This document shows positions 31,520-40,757 of a DNA stretch of 64,000 bases, in pieces. Location of the stretch: contig NZ_JABTEX010000001.1 in assembly GCF_015711645.1 (NCBI RefSeq), positions 248,001-312,000 on the forward strand. The letters run 5' to 3'. Every line of letters begins with the position of its first letter. Positions within the stretch are counted from its first letter, which is position 1. The position numbers and the translations under genes were made by a program. Source of the DNA: Planomonospora sp. ID82291. Lineage in GTDB: Bacteria; Actinomycetota; Actinomycetes; Streptosporangiales; Streptosporangiaceae. Under the pieces are notes generated by a model. It saw only the letters and a program-made list of their open reading frames with translations. It searched no databases and was not told where the DNA came from.

Positions 31520-32806
31520 ATGGTCATGTCCCCCTCCAGGCCCTCTCCCTCCGCGCCCGCCGCCGGATCCGCCGCCGAATCCGCCGCAGTGCCCGTTGCC
31601 GTGCCCGCCGCCGGACCCGCCGCGGCGCCCGGGTCCCCCGGCGCCCGGCCGTGCCGGGTCCTCATCGGCACCGACACCTATCCGCCCGACGTGAACGGCG
31701 CCGCCTACTTCACCCACCGGCTGGCCCGGGGTCTGGCCCGGCGGGGCAACGACGTGCACGTGGTCTGCGCCTCGGAGACCGGCACGGCCCGGACCGAGCA
31801 CGTCGACGGGGTCACCGTGCACCGGCTGCGCTCGGCGCCGGTGCTCGTCCACCCGACCATGCGGATCTCGGTGCCGGCCAGGCTCGACCCGCTGGTCGCC
31901 GCGATCGCCCCCGACGTGGTCCACGTCCAGGGGCACTTCGTGGTCGGCCGCGCGGCGATCTCGGCCGCCCGCCGGGCGGGCGTGCCCGTGGTCGCCACCA
32001 ACCACTTCATGCCCGACAACCTCTTCCAGTTCGCGCACGTCCCCGGCCCGCTCCGGGAGCGGGCGGGCGCCCTCGCCTGGCGCGACTTCAACCGGGTCTT
32101 CTCCCGGGCGGACCGGATCACCACCCCGACCCGCATCGCGGCCGGGCTGCTCGCCGGCAAGGGCTTCGCCCATCCCGTGGAGCCGGTCTCCTGCGGCATC
32201 GACCTCAGCCGGTTCCGGCCCCGCGCCGAGCCCCGCGCCTGGGCGCGCAAGGCCCTGGACCTGCCCGACCGCCGGACCGTGCTCTTCGTCGGGAGGCTGG
32301 ACGAGGAGAAGCGGCTGGAGGAGCTCATCCGCGCGCTGCCGTACGTCCTCAACGGGACCGACGCGCAGGTCGCGCTGGCCGGCACCGGTGGGCGGCGGGC
32401 CTCGCTGGAGCGGCTGGCACGGCGCATCGGCGTCGGCGACCACGTCATCTTCCTGGGGTTCGTCCCCGACGACATGCTGCCCGACGCCTACGCCGCCGCC
32501 GACGTGTTCGCCATGCCGGGCACGGCCGAACTGCAGAGCATCGCCACGCTGGAGGCGATGGCCGCCGGGCTGCCGGTGGTCGCCGCCGACGCGATGGCCC
32601 TGCCGCACCTGGTGCGCCCCGGGGAGAACGGCCACCTGTACCGCCCCGGCGACGTCCGCGGGCTGGCCCGCCACCTGACCGCGCTGCTGGAGTCCCCGGA
32701 CCTGTGCGCCGCCATGGGGACGGCGAGCCGCGCGATCGCCCTGACCCACGACCACGAGGCCTCGCTGGCCCGGTTCGAGGAGATCTACCGGGAGGTGGCG
32801 CGGTGA
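31520..32806 (+). CDS. GT4-family glycosyltransferase
   Basis: A 428-residue GT-B fold enzyme. After an Ala/Pro-rich N-terminal tail (about 40 residues), the donor/acceptor N-domain begins with VLIGTDTYPPDVNGAAYFTHRLARGL. The C-domain has VLFVGRLDEEKRLEELIRAL and the E-X7-E motif of retaining GT4 enzymes near PGTAELQSIATLEAMAAGLPVVA. It resembles actinobacterial PimB/MgdA-type enzymes that use GDP-mannose or UDP-sugars on lipids, but the acceptor is unknown. The GTGA overlap with the next gene indicates an operon. Confidence 0.88.
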   Translation: MVMSPSRPSPSAPAAGSAAESAAVPVAVPAAGPAAAPGSPGARPCRVLIGTDTYPPDVNGAAYFTHRLARGLARRGNDVHVVCASETGTARTEHVDGVTVHRLRSAPVLVHPTMRISVPARLDPLVAAIAPDVVHVQGHFVVGRAAISAARRAGVPVVATNHFMPDNLFQFAHVPGPLRERAGALAWRDFNRVFSRADRITTPTRIAAGLLAGKGFAHPVEPVSCGIDLSRFRPRAEPRAWARKALDLPDRRTVLFVGRLDEEKRLEELIRALPYVLNGTDAQVALAGTGGRRASLERLARRIGVGDHVIFLGFVPDDMLPDAYAAADVFAMPGTAELQSIATLEAMAAGLPVVAADAMALPHLVRPGENGHLYRPGDVRGLARHLTALLESPDLCAAMGTASRAIALTHDHEASLARFEEIYREVAR

Positions 32807-33561
32807 GCGGTCAGGAGGCACGGCGCCGGTCCGGCGCGGGACCGGGCGGGCAGGAGGGCTCCGGCGGGGGCGTTCCGGGCGGACGCCCCGGCGGCGGGAG
32901 CCTCGGCAGGGGCGGGGCCGTGCTCGCGGCGGCGGCGCTGGGCTACGCGCACCTGGCCGGCGCCGGCGCCGTGGACCCCATGAGCGACCTGGTCAGCGAC
33001 TACGCGCTGCACGACGCCACCGCCTGGGCGCTGGTCGCCGGCACGCTCGCCCTGGCCTCGGCCTGCCTGTGGACCGCGTACGGCCTGGCCCGGACCGATC
33101 CGGCGCGCAGCGCGGCGGCCCGGGTGCTGCTCGTCGCCGGAGCGCTCGGCCTGCTGCTGACCGCGGTGTTCCCCACCGACGCCGCGCCGGGGGTCACCTC
33201 GATCGCAGGGGAGATCCACCGCTGGTCGGCGGCCGTGGTGTTCACCGCGCTGCCGTGCGCGGGCCGGCTGCTCGGCCGCAGGTCCGGCGGGCTCGCCCTG
33301 CCCGCGGTGAGCGCCGCCTGCGTGGCGCTGCTGGCCGCGTTCCTGGCCGCGCACCCGGGCTCCCCGGTCGCGGAACTCGTCGGCGGCCCGGACTACTACG
33401 GCCTGATCGAGCGCCTGCTGCTGCTGGCCGAGATCACCCTGGTCCTCCTGGCCGCGGGGCACGCCTCCGGCCGGAGACCGCCGGAGGCCGCCGGACGCCC
33501 GCCGGGACGTCAAGGCGTCGCCGGGCGCGGGCCCGGAGCGGCGGTCCTCCAACACAAGTAG
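32803..33561 (+). CDS. DUF998 membrane protein
   Basis: A 252-residue protein. A 40-residue Gly/Arg-rich cytoplasmic tail precedes six membrane helices. The VDPMSDLVSDYALHD segment after helix 1 and the VFPTDA and IHRWSAAVVF motifs mark the DUF998 family, whose function is unknown. The start GTG overlaps the glycosyltransferase stop by 4 nt, so the product may act in the same lipid or glycan pathway. The C-terminus is Arg/Gly/Pro-rich. Confidence 0.82.
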   Translation: MSGQEARRRSGAGPGGQEGSGGGVPGGRPGGGSLGRGGAVLAAAALGYAHLAGAGAVDPMSDLVSDYALHDATAWALVAGTLALASACLWTAYGLARTDPARSAAARVLLVAGALGLLLTAVFPTDAAPGVTSIAGEIHRWSAAVVFTALPCAGRLLGRRSGGLALPAVSAACVALLAAFLAAHPGSPVAELVGGPDYYGLIERLLLLAEITLVLLAAGHASGRRPPEAAGRPPGRQGVAGRGPGAAVLQHK

Positions 33562-33620
33562 GAAAACCACAAACCATCGGTCAATAAATAGGGTCGTTCA
33601 CACTAACCGGGCGCACTTTT

Positions 33621-33651
33621 ACCTACGCTAACGTAGGTTACGGTTCCGTAA
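33621..33651 (+). promoter_or_regulatory. Twin TACG-N4-CGTA operator before the acyl-ACP desaturase
   Basis: Two adjacent palindromes: ACCTACG-CTAA-CGTAGGT (33621-33638) and TTACGG-TT-CCGTAA (33638-33651). Both contain the core TACG-N4-CGTA, with centres 15 bp apart. The second ends 19 bp before the desaturase ATG. A TetR-family fatty-acid regulator is the likely binder (inference). Confidence 0.75.
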
Positions 33652-33670
33652 TCTGCGAGGGAGAAGCCCC

Positions 33671-34603
33671 ATGCGAGAGTTCAGTCAGACCGAGCTGCTG
33701 CTTGAGCTTGAGCCCGTCGTCGCCGGCGAGCTGGACCGGCACCTCAAGGTCGCCAAGGAGTGGTTCCCGCACGAGTACATCCCGTGGTCCGAGGGCAGGG
33801 ACTACGACGGTGTGTTCGGCGGCGAGCCCTGGTCGCCGACCGACTCGGCGATCCCCGAGGAGGCCCGCATCTCCCTCATCGTGAACCTGCTGACCGAGGA
33901 CAACCTCCCCAGCTACCACCACGAGATCGCCACGACCTTCGGCCGCGACGCCGCCTGGGGCACCTGGGTCCACCGCTGGACCGCCGAGGAGGGCCGCCAC
34001 GGCACCGCGATCCGCGACTACCTGACGGTCACCCGCGCCGTGGACCCGGTCGCCCTGGAGCGGGCCCGGATGACGCACATGGGCGAGGGCTTCACCAACG
34101 CCTACGAGGGGGTGCTGCACTCCCTGGCCTACGTCTCCTTCCAGGAGCTGGCCACCCGCATCTCCCACCGCAACACCGGCAAGGCGTCGCAGGACCCGAA
34201 CTGCGAGCGCCTGCTCGCCAAGATCGCGGCTGACGAGAACCTGCACATGCTCTTCTACCGCAACCTGCTCAACGCGGCCTTCCAGCTCACCCCGAGCCAG
34301 ACCATGCGCGCCGTCACCGACGTGGTCACCACCTTCCAGATGCCCGGCACCGGTATCGAGGGCTTCACCCGCAAGGCCCTCGTCATCGCCAATGCCGGCA
34401 TCTACGATCTGCGCCTGCACCTCGACGACGTGCTCATGCCGGTCCTGCGCCAGTGGGCCGTCTTCGACATGGGAGGGCTCGACGCCGAGGGGGAGAAGGC
34501 CCGCGAGGAGCTCGCCGACTTCCTGGCCCGGACCGAGGTCACCGCCTCGCGCTTCGTCGAGCGCCGCGAGGCCCGCCGCGCCGCCCAGACCGCCCGCGCC
34601 TGA
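33671..34603 (+). CDS. Acyl-ACP desaturase, soluble diiron type
   Basis: A 310-residue soluble desaturase of the plant stearoyl-ACP delta-9 / mycobacterial DesA type. Diiron ligands are visible: Glu76 (LLTEDN), Glu106/Glu107 with His110 (AEEGRH), Glu159 (SFQELATR) and Glu189 with His192 (DENLH). It inserts a cis double bond into acyl-ACP using O2 and ferredoxin. A GAGGGAG site precedes the ATG. Twin palindromes lie directly upstream, so it is probably repressed by a lipid-sensing regulator. It is followed by a convergent MFS gene. Confidence 0.95.
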   Translation: MREFSQTELLLELEPVVAGELDRHLKVAKEWFPHEYIPWSEGRDYDGVFGGEPWSPTDSAIPEEARISLIVNLLTEDNLPSYHHEIATTFGRDAAWGTWVHRWTAEEGRHGTAIRDYLTVTRAVDPVALERARMTHMGEGFTNAYEGVLHSLAYVSFQELATRISHRNTGKASQDPNCERLLAKIAADENLHMLFYRNLLNAAFQLTPSQTMRAVTDVVTTFQMPGTGIEGFTRKALVIANAGIYDLRLHLDDVLMPVLRQWAVFDMGGLDAEGEKAREELADFLARTEVTASRFVERREARRAAQTARA

Positions 34604-34720
34604 CGCACGCCCCGCTCCCGGGCCGCCCGACGGACGCCGCACCACCCGCGCCCGACCGCGCCCGACGGACGCCGGGCGGACGCCGGGCGGACGCGACCGG
34701 CGGTCCCGCGCCGACCGGCC

Positions 34721-35947
34721 TCAGGAGGCCGCGACCAGTTCCCTGGCCGGGGCGGCGCCGCCCGCAGGGGCCAGACGCGGCAGGAAGGCCAGGAGCAGCA
34801 GGGCGGTCAGGCCGGTGGTGACCGGCGGGACCAGGAAGGCGAAGCCGGTGCCGAAGCGGTCCACGAGCTGGCCCGCCACGGCCGCGCCGGTGGCGATGCC
34901 CAGGCCGATCGCGCCGTTGAGCCAGGTGAACGCCTCGGTCCTGACCTCGGCGGGGACCAGCTGCTCCACCAGGGTGTAGCCGGTGATCACCGCGGGGGCG
35001 ATGACGAACCCGGCCAGGGCCGCCGCGCCGTACAGCACCGGGACGGATCCGGCGAAGGTCAGCGCGATCGTCGCCGCGGAGAGCAGGCCGACGGCCGCCG
35101 CCAGCCGGTGCGCGGCCCCGCCCTTCCAGCGGATGAGCCCGTAGAGGATGCCGCCGACCATGCTGGCGGCGGAGAACGTGCCGTAGACGGGTCCCGCGGC
35201 ACCGGCCTGGCCGAGGGCGGCGGTCGTCGAGGTGATGCCGACCTGGAGGCTGCCGAAGACCGTGCCGAGCGCGACGAACGCGGTCGCGAGCACGGCCACG
35301 CCGCGCAGCCGGAGCACCCCGTGCCGGGAGCGGACCCGGACCGGCATCGGCTCGGGGGCTCCCCTGCGGACCGCGGCGAACGCCAGGGTGCCGGCCACGA
35401 CCATGACCAGCGCCGCCAGCAGCGCCCAGACGGGCGAGAAGCCGGTCGACAGGGCCACCAGCAGCACCGGGGCGACGGTGAAGGTCAGCTCGTCGGTGAT
35501 CGACTCCAGCGCGAAGGCCGTGCCCAGCTTCGCCGACCCCTCCGAACCGCCGAGCACGTGGGCCCAGCGGGTCCGGACCATGGAGCCGACCTGCGGCATC
35601 GAGCCGCCGGCCAGGGCCGCGACGGCCACCAGCAGGGCGCCCGGCGCGTGCGCGGCGGCGAGCGCCAGCAGACCGCCCAGCGCGGCGGCGTGCGCCAGCA
35701 CCTGGGGGACGAGCACCCGCGCCTGGCCGTACCGGTCGGCGAGGCGGCCGGTCTGCGGGCCGATCAGCGCCTGCGCCACGGCGGCGGCGGCGGAGGCGAT
35801 GCCCGCCGCGCCGTAGGAGCCGGTGGACCATTCCACGAGCAGCAGGATGCCGAGCTGCAGCATGGCGTACGGCAGGCGGGCGACGAGCGCGGGGGCGAGG
35901 AACCGCCAGGCTCCCGGAGTGCCGAGCACCGCGAGGTAGGACTTCAC
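34721..35947 (-). CDS. MFS transporter, 12-helix
   Basis: A 408-residue protein with 12 hydrophobic helices and the loop motif GRLADRYGQARVLV between helices 2 and 3 (motif A). It resembles sugar-efflux/multidrug MFS proteins of actinobacteria. The GTG at 35947 has a GGAG site 8 nt upstream; an ATG at 36010 lacks one and would add a poorly conserved tail. It is divergent from the rifamycin-phosphotransferase-like gene, 410 bp away, so a linked export role is possible but unproven. Confidence 0.8.
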   Translation of the reverse strand: MKSYLAVLGTPGAWRFLAPALVARLPYAMLQLGILLLVEWSTGSYGAAGIASAAAAVAQALIGPQTGRLADRYGQARVLVPQVLAHAAALGGLLALAAAHAPGALLVAVAALAGGSMPQVGSMVRTRWAHVLGGSEGSAKLGTAFALESITDELTFTVAPVLLVALSTGFSPVWALLAALVMVVAGTLAFAAVRRGAPEPMPVRVRSRHGVLRLRGVAVLATAFVALGTVFGSLQVGITSTTAALGQAGAAGPVYGTFSAASMVGGILYGLIRWKGGAAHRLAAAVGLLSAATIALTFAGSVPVLYGAAALAGFVIAPAVITGYTLVEQLVPAEVRTEAFTWLNGAIGLGIATGAAVAGQLVDRFGTGFAFLVPPVTTGLTALLLLAFLPRLAPAGGAAPARELVAAS

Positions 35948-36156
35948 TGAGACGTCTCCGTCGAGATTCCAGACGGAGGACGCGGCCCGGGCTCGGGAGC
36001 GCACCGTCATGGTGGGCTTCGACCGAGGTAGATACCGCCCCTTTCAGGTGGCGGCCGCCGGGCGGTCATTACGTGGATGCGTTCACGACGCATCAGAGGT
36101 CATTTTATGCCATGAAACGGATCCTGTGCTCATCGCCCGCGACCGTCGGCCGCGTG

Positions 36157-36210
36157 CCGGACCGCTCCTGAACGGCTTCCCGGACCGCTCCCGGACCGCT
36201 CCTGAACGGC
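36157..36210. repeat. 20-bp direct repeat between the MFS and rph-like genes
   Basis: CCGGACCGCTCCTGAACGGC occurs at 36157-36176 and 36191-36210, with a half copy between. It lies in the 410-bp gap that otherwise holds only promoters. No RAE-like 19-bp rifamycin-associated inverted repeat was seen in the gap. Confidence 0.75.
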
Positions 36211-36308
36211 GGCGGACGCCTTCGGCGCGTGCTCCCCGCCGGGCACCGGCCCCCGGCCGGTCCGCGCCGACCTGCGACTTCCGCGAAAAGAGCATATTTC
36301 ATCACTTG

Positions 36309-36338
36309 TTGATTTATTGTGCCGGGCAGGCTTACCGT
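36309..36338 (+). promoter_or_regulatory. Candidate promoter of the rph-like gene
   Basis: TTGATT, 18-nt spacer, TACCGT, in an AT-rich island. The predicted transcript would start near 36345, leaving a leader of about 13 nt that contains AGGAGG just before the ATG at 36358. Confidence 0.5.
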
Positions 36339-36357
36339 TGCTCCCAGGAGGCGTGCC

Positions 36358-39231
36358 ATGGAGATTCCGCTGGTTCTGAAGTTCGAGGAGATCGACGCCG
36401 GGATGCTGCCGCTCGTCGGCGGCAAGGCGGCCAACCTCGGCGTGCTCACCACCGCCGGGTTCCCCGTCCCGTCCGGCGTGTGCCTGACCACCGAGGCCTA
36501 CCGCCGGGTCACCGAGCGGTCCGGGTCGCTGGAGGCCGTGGTCGACGCCCTGGAGGTGACCTCCCCCACCGACACCCGGGCCCTGGCGGAGCTGGCCGGC
36601 ACCGCCCGCGCGACCGTGCTCTCGGCCCCGGTCCCCGAGGAGGTGGCCGACGCCGTACGGCGCAGCGCGCACGGCCCCGTCGCGGTCCGCTCCTCCGCCA
36701 CCGCCGAGGACCTCCCGGACGCCAGCTTCGCCGGGCAGCAGGACACCTACCTGAACGTGGTCGGGCCGGAGGCCGTGCTGGACGCGGTCCGGCGCTGCTG
36801 GGCCTCGCTCTGGACCGACCGGGCCGTCGCCTACCGGGCGGCGAACGGCATCGCCCACCGGAGCGTGCGGCTGGCCGTCGTGATCCAGGAGATGGTGCAG
36901 GCCGAGGTCGCCGGGGTGATGTTCACCGCCGACCCGGTCACGGGGCGGCGGCGCACGGCGGTGATCGACGCCGCTCCCGGGCTCGGCGAGGCGGTCGTCT
37001 CCGGCGCGGTCAACCCCGACCGCTTCACGGTGGACGTCGCGACCGGGCGGATCACCGACCGGCGGGCGGGCGACAAGCGGCTGGCCGTGCGGTCGCTGGC
37101 GGGCGGCGGCGTCGAACGCGTCGAGACCGCGGCGCCCGCGACCATCGGGACCACCGGGACGACCGGCGCGACGGAAGGGACCTCCGACCGGACGGATCAC
37201 CGACCGGCGGCCGGAGCGGCCGGCGGGAGCGCGGACGGAAGCAGGACCGCGAACGGGAGCAGGACCGCGAACGCGTTCTGCCTCACCGACGAGCAGGTCC
37301 GGGCCCTGGCCGAGCTGGGCGGCCGGGTCGAGGACCACTACGGGGCGCCGCAGGACACCGAGTGGGCCGTCGACTCGGGCGGCGCCCTCTGGCTGACCCA
37401 GTCGCGCCCGGTCACCACCCTCTACCCCATCCCCCGGCACACCGGTCCGGACGAGGCGGCGGACGCCTCCCCCGAACCGGACGGGCTCCGGATCCACGTC
37501 TGCCTCAGCCTCGCCCAGGGCCTCCACCAGCCGATCACCCCGATGGGCATGGCGGCGTTCCGGCTGATGTCGTCGGCCGCCCTCGGCGTGCTGGGCCACC
37601 CGGTGGCCGACCCGCGGGCCGGGGCGCCGCGGTTCGCCGAGGCGGGCGGGCGGCTCTTCCTGGACGTCACCGGCATCGTGCGCAGCCGCGTGGGCCGGGC
37701 CCTGTTCCCCCGGGTGCTCGACGTGATGGAGGCCCGGTCGGCGGTGGTCCTGCGGGCGCTGGCCCGCGACCCCCGGTTCACCGTGACCCGGCGGTCCGCG
37801 CGCCCCGCCCTCCGCCGGGTCCTGCGGGTCGCGGGCCGCCACCGGGTCCTGCCGCGCGCCGTGCGGGCGCTGCTGCGGCCCGAAAGCGCGCACCGGCGGG
37901 CGCGGGCGACCGAGTCGGCCCTGCGCGCGGCGCTCGCCTCCCCGCCGGACGCCACCGCGCTCCAGCGCCTCGACCGGGCCGAGTCGATCCTGAGCCGCTG
38001 GACGTTCCGGCTCGTCCCGGAGGTGGCTCCGGGCCCGCTGGCCGGGTTCGCCATGTTCGGCCTGGCCGTACGGCTGCTGGGTGAGCGCGCCCGCCCCGGT
38101 GAGCTCCCGACCGTGCTGCGCGGCCTGCCGCGCAACGTGACCACCGAGATGGACCTGGCCCTGTGGCGCCTGGCGGCCCGGATCCGCCAGGACGCCCCGG
38201 CGGCCGCCCTGCTCCTGGGCACCCCCGCCGCCGAGCTCGCCGCGCGCTTCCACGCGGGGGCGCTGCCCGCCTCGGTGGACGGGGGCCTGCGGGAGTTCCT
38301 GCGCGCGTACGGCGTGCGCGCGGTCGCCGAGATCGACCTCGGGGTGCCGCGCTGGTCGGAGGATCCGGCGCACGTCATCGGCGTGCTGGCCAACTACCTG
38401 CGGCTGGACGACCCGGACCTGGCCCCCGACGTACAGTTCGCCCGGGGCGCGGCCGAGGCCGCCGCGACGGTGGAGCGCCTGGCGGTCCGGGTCGGGGGGC
38501 TGCGCGGCCGGGTGGTGCGCTTCGCCCTCGGCCGCGCCCGCGCCCTGGGCGGGCTGCGCGAGTTCCCCAAGTTCCTGGTGGTCACGTCCCTGGCCGCGGC
38601 CCGCACGGAGCTGGCCGCCGTCGGCGCCGAACTGGCCGGGCGCGGCCTGCTGGGTTCCCCGGACGACGTCTTCTTCTTGACCCTGCGGGAGGCCCGCGCC
38701 GCCCTGACCGGATCCGCCGCCCCGACCGGATCCGCCGCCCCGACCGGGCCCGCGCCGTCCGCCGGACCGGAGGCGCTGCGCGCGCTCGTCGCCGGGCGGC
38801 GCGAGGAGGCCGCCCGCGAGCGCCGCCGCCGGCACGTGCCGCGCGTGCTGCTCTCCGACGGGACCGAGCCGGAGGCGGTCGCCGGCGTCGCCGCGGACGG
38901 CGCGCTGACCGGGACCCCGGCCTCGGCGGGCGACGTCACCGGCCTCGCCCGGGTGGTCCTCGATCCGGTGGGCGCGCACCTGGAGCCCGGCGAGATCCTC
39001 GTCTGCCCGTCCACCGACCCCGGCTGGACCCCGCTGTTCCTGACCGCGGGCGGCCTGGTGATGGAGATGGGCGGGGCCAACTCGCACGGCGCGGTGGTCG
39101 CCCGCGAGTACGGCATCCCGGCGGTCGTGGGCGTGGCCCGCGCGACCGAGCGGGTCGTCACCGGCCAGGAGATCACCGTGGACGGCACCTCCGGCACGGT
39201 CGCCGTCTCCGTCCCGCCCGCCGCGTCCTGA
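36358..39231 (+). CDS. rph: Rifampin phosphotransferase-like PEP-utilising enzyme
   Basis: A 957-residue three-part enzyme matching rifamycin-inactivating phosphotransferases in order: ATP-grasp domain (about 1-330; Lys23 in VGGKAANLG and the VRSSATAEDLPDASFAGQQ motif), a central rifamycin-binding-type domain (PITPMGMAAFRLM, EIDLGVPRWSE, REFPKFLVVTSL), and a C-terminal phosphohistidine domain with His910 in NSHGAVVARE. RPH moves the beta phosphate of ATP to C21-OH of rifamycins. It is longer than the usual ~870 residues because of a Thr/Gly/Asp-rich insert near 260-300 and other Ala/Pro linkers. AGGAGG lies 6 nt upstream. A related PEP synthase role is the alternative. Confidence 0.85.
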   Translation: MEIPLVLKFEEIDAGMLPLVGGKAANLGVLTTAGFPVPSGVCLTTEAYRRVTERSGSLEAVVDALEVTSPTDTRALAELAGTARATVLSAPVPEEVADAVRRSAHGPVAVRSSATAEDLPDASFAGQQDTYLNVVGPEAVLDAVRRCWASLWTDRAVAYRAANGIAHRSVRLAVVIQEMVQAEVAGVMFTADPVTGRRRTAVIDAAPGLGEAVVSGAVNPDRFTVDVATGRITDRRAGDKRLAVRSLAGGGVERVETAAPATIGTTGTTGATEGTSDRTDHRPAAGAAGGSADGSRTANGSRTANAFCLTDEQVRALAELGGRVEDHYGAPQDTEWAVDSGGALWLTQSRPVTTLYPIPRHTGPDEAADASPEPDGLRIHVCLSLAQGLHQPITPMGMAAFRLMSSAALGVLGHPVADPRAGAPRFAEAGGRLFLDVTGIVRSRVGRALFPRVLDVMEARSAVVLRALARDPRFTVTRRSARPALRRVLRVAGRHRVLPRAVRALLRPESAHRRARATESALRAALASPPDATALQRLDRAESILSRWTFRLVPEVAPGPLAGFAMFGLAVRLLGERARPGELPTVLRGLPRNVTTEMDLALWRLAARIRQDAPAAALLLGTPAAELAARFHAGALPASVDGGLREFLRAYGVRAVAEIDLGVPRWSEDPAHVIGVLANYLRLDDPDLAPDVQFARGAAEAAATVERLAVRVGGLRGRVVRFALGRARALGGLREFPKFLVVTSLAAARTELAAVGAELAGRGLLGSPDDVFFLTLREARAALTGSAAPTGSAAPTGPAPSAGPEALRALVAGRREEAARERRRRHVPRVLLSDGTEPEAVAGVAADGALTGTPASAGDVTGLARVVLDPVGAHLEPGEILVCPSTDPGWTPLFLTAGGLVMEMGGANSHGAVVAREYGIPAVVGVARATERVVTGQEITVDGTSGTVAVSVPPAAS

Positions 39232-39242
39232 GCGGGCGGAGG

Positions 39243-39291
39243 CCGTACGGCTCCGCGCCGACCGTCTTCGAGGCGGCGCGGAGCCGTACGG
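39243..39291 (+). terminator. Terminator hairpin after the rph-like gene
   Basis: A perfect 18-bp stem (39243-39260 with 39274-39291) and 13-nt loop begins 11 bp after the rph-like stop. It lies between convergent genes and could serve both. Confidence 0.82.
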
Positions 39292-39405
39292 GGAACGGGC
39301 GCCCGGAGCCGGTGGGTCAGCTGCCGGCCGGGGACCCGTCCTTGCCGGACGCGCCCTCGCCCGGCAGGAGGCGGAGGAAGCGCCGCCCGTTCGCGGTCCG
39401 GGTCT

Positions 39406-40602
39406 TCAGCGGACGGCCCGCTCGCGCTCCGGACCGTGCTCCTCACGCGCCGGTTCGCGCCGGGACCGCTGCGGGGCCTGGTAGGCCCACTGCCAGACCA
39501 GCTCCAGCGGTCCCCGGTCGAAGCGGCGCAGCCAGAGCGAGGCCAGGACGGTGAAGAGCGCGCAGACGCCCGCCCAGGCCGCCACCGGCCACCACGGCCC
39601 CTGGTCGGCCAGGTGCGCGGCCAGGCCGAGTCCCCAGCCGTAGCAGAGCGCCGACGCCACCAGGTTCTGCAGCACGTAGCAGCTGAGCGCGGTCCGGCCG
39701 ACGGCGGTCAGGCCGCGCCGCATCGGACCCGGGGCCCCGGACAGGCGGTGCGCGACGGTCGTGACCAGGGCGAGCAGGCCCAGAGCCACCAGCGGCGGCA
39801 GCAGGTAGCGGTCCACCAGGAACCATTCCTCGCCGGCGAAGGAGGTGAGCAGGTTCAGCGGCGCGCCGACGCCGAACCCGGCGAGCATGAGCCTGCGGCG
39901 GAGCGCGGCGCCCCGGTCCGAGCCCTCGAAGACCCCGGCGCGCATCAGCCGTGAGCCGAGCAGGAACAGCACGATGCCCATCGGGACGATGAACACCGCC
40001 TCCAGCCGGTAGACCGCGAAGGAGTCGATCCGGGCGGCGACCTGGTCGGCGTAGCTCCCCTCGGCGAACAGCGCGTCCGCCCCGCCCGCGCCGGCCGCTC
40101 CGTCCGCGCGCGGCTCCGGCGCGGCCAGCAGGGCGGCGGTGAGCAGGCCGATCACCGCGGTGAGCACCGATCCCACCCCGATGATCCACCACCGGACGGC
40201 GCGGTCGCTCCGGCCGACCAGGTAGGCGACGATCACCGAGGTCACGGCGTAGCCCATCAGCACGTCGAACTCGAAGATCAGCAGGTAGTGGATCAGCCCC
40301 TCGGCGAACAGCAGCGCCGCCCGCCACAGGTACCAGCCGGGCCAGGGCGTGCCCCGCCGCCGCGCCGAGCGGTACTGCAGCTCCAGGCCGACCCCGAACA
40401 GCAGGGTCAGCAGGGCCAGGAACTTGCCGTTGGTCAGGAAGCGCAGGAAGGTCTCCGGGGCGCCCGTCGTCCCCAGCGCGTCCATGACCCCCGCCGGTCC
40501 TGCGGGGCTGGTGAAGATCCAGATGTTGGTGCCCAGCGTGCCCATGATCGCGATGCCGCGGAGCACGTCGAGGGCGTCGATGCGCTGACTCGTCCTCGTC
40601 AT
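39406..40602 (-). CDS. DUF418 membrane protein
   Basis: A 398-residue protein with about ten helices. It begins RIDALDVLRGIAIMGTLGTNIW, the DUF418 N-terminus shared with acyltransferase-3-like membrane proteins, and contains the C-terminal block LTAVGRTALSCYVLQNLVASALCYGWG. Family members are often linked to envelope modification or antibiotic self-protection; function here is unknown. The C-terminal 25 residues are charged. Start ATG at 40602; a GTG three codons earlier is possible. It runs convergent to the rph-like gene. Confidence 0.8.
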   Translation of the reverse strand: MTRTSQRIDALDVLRGIAIMGTLGTNIWIFTSPAGPAGVMDALGTTGAPETFLRFLTNGKFLALLTLLFGVGLELQYRSARRRGTPWPGWYLWRAALLFAEGLIHYLLIFEFDVLMGYAVTSVIVAYLVGRSDRAVRWWIIGVGSVLTAVIGLLTAALLAAPEPRADGAAGAGGADALFAEGSYADQVAARIDSFAVYRLEAVFIVPMGIVLFLLGSRLMRAGVFEGSDRGAALRRRLMLAGFGVGAPLNLLTSFAGEEWFLVDRYLLPPLVALGLLALVTTVAHRLSGAPGPMRRGLTAVGRTALSCYVLQNLVASALCYGWGLGLAAHLADQGPWWPVAAWAGVCALFTVLASLWLRRFDRGPLELVWQWAYQAPQRSRREPAREEHGPERERAVR

Positions 40603-40757
40603 GCCTTCCACGATTCCGGCCGCGGCGGCGGCGGGCATCGTCGCGCGGACCCATCCGGGCCGTACACCGATGGATGTACGACCCCCCTGCCTTCGGCGGT
40701 CCGTTCCGCGCGGCCCCCGGCCCCGCGGACGGACTCCCGCCGGAGCCCCGCGGGCGG

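Noticed and set aside
36010-36357. Rifamycin-associated element upstream of the rph-like gene
   Set aside because: The known 19-bp inverted repeat was not seen in this gap; only a 20-bp direct repeat and an AT-rich promoter are there.
39292-39405. Remnant of a gene end on the minus strand after the rph terminator
   Set aside because: A short Arg/Pro/Gly-rich open frame exists, but it has no start, ribosome site or recognisable domain.
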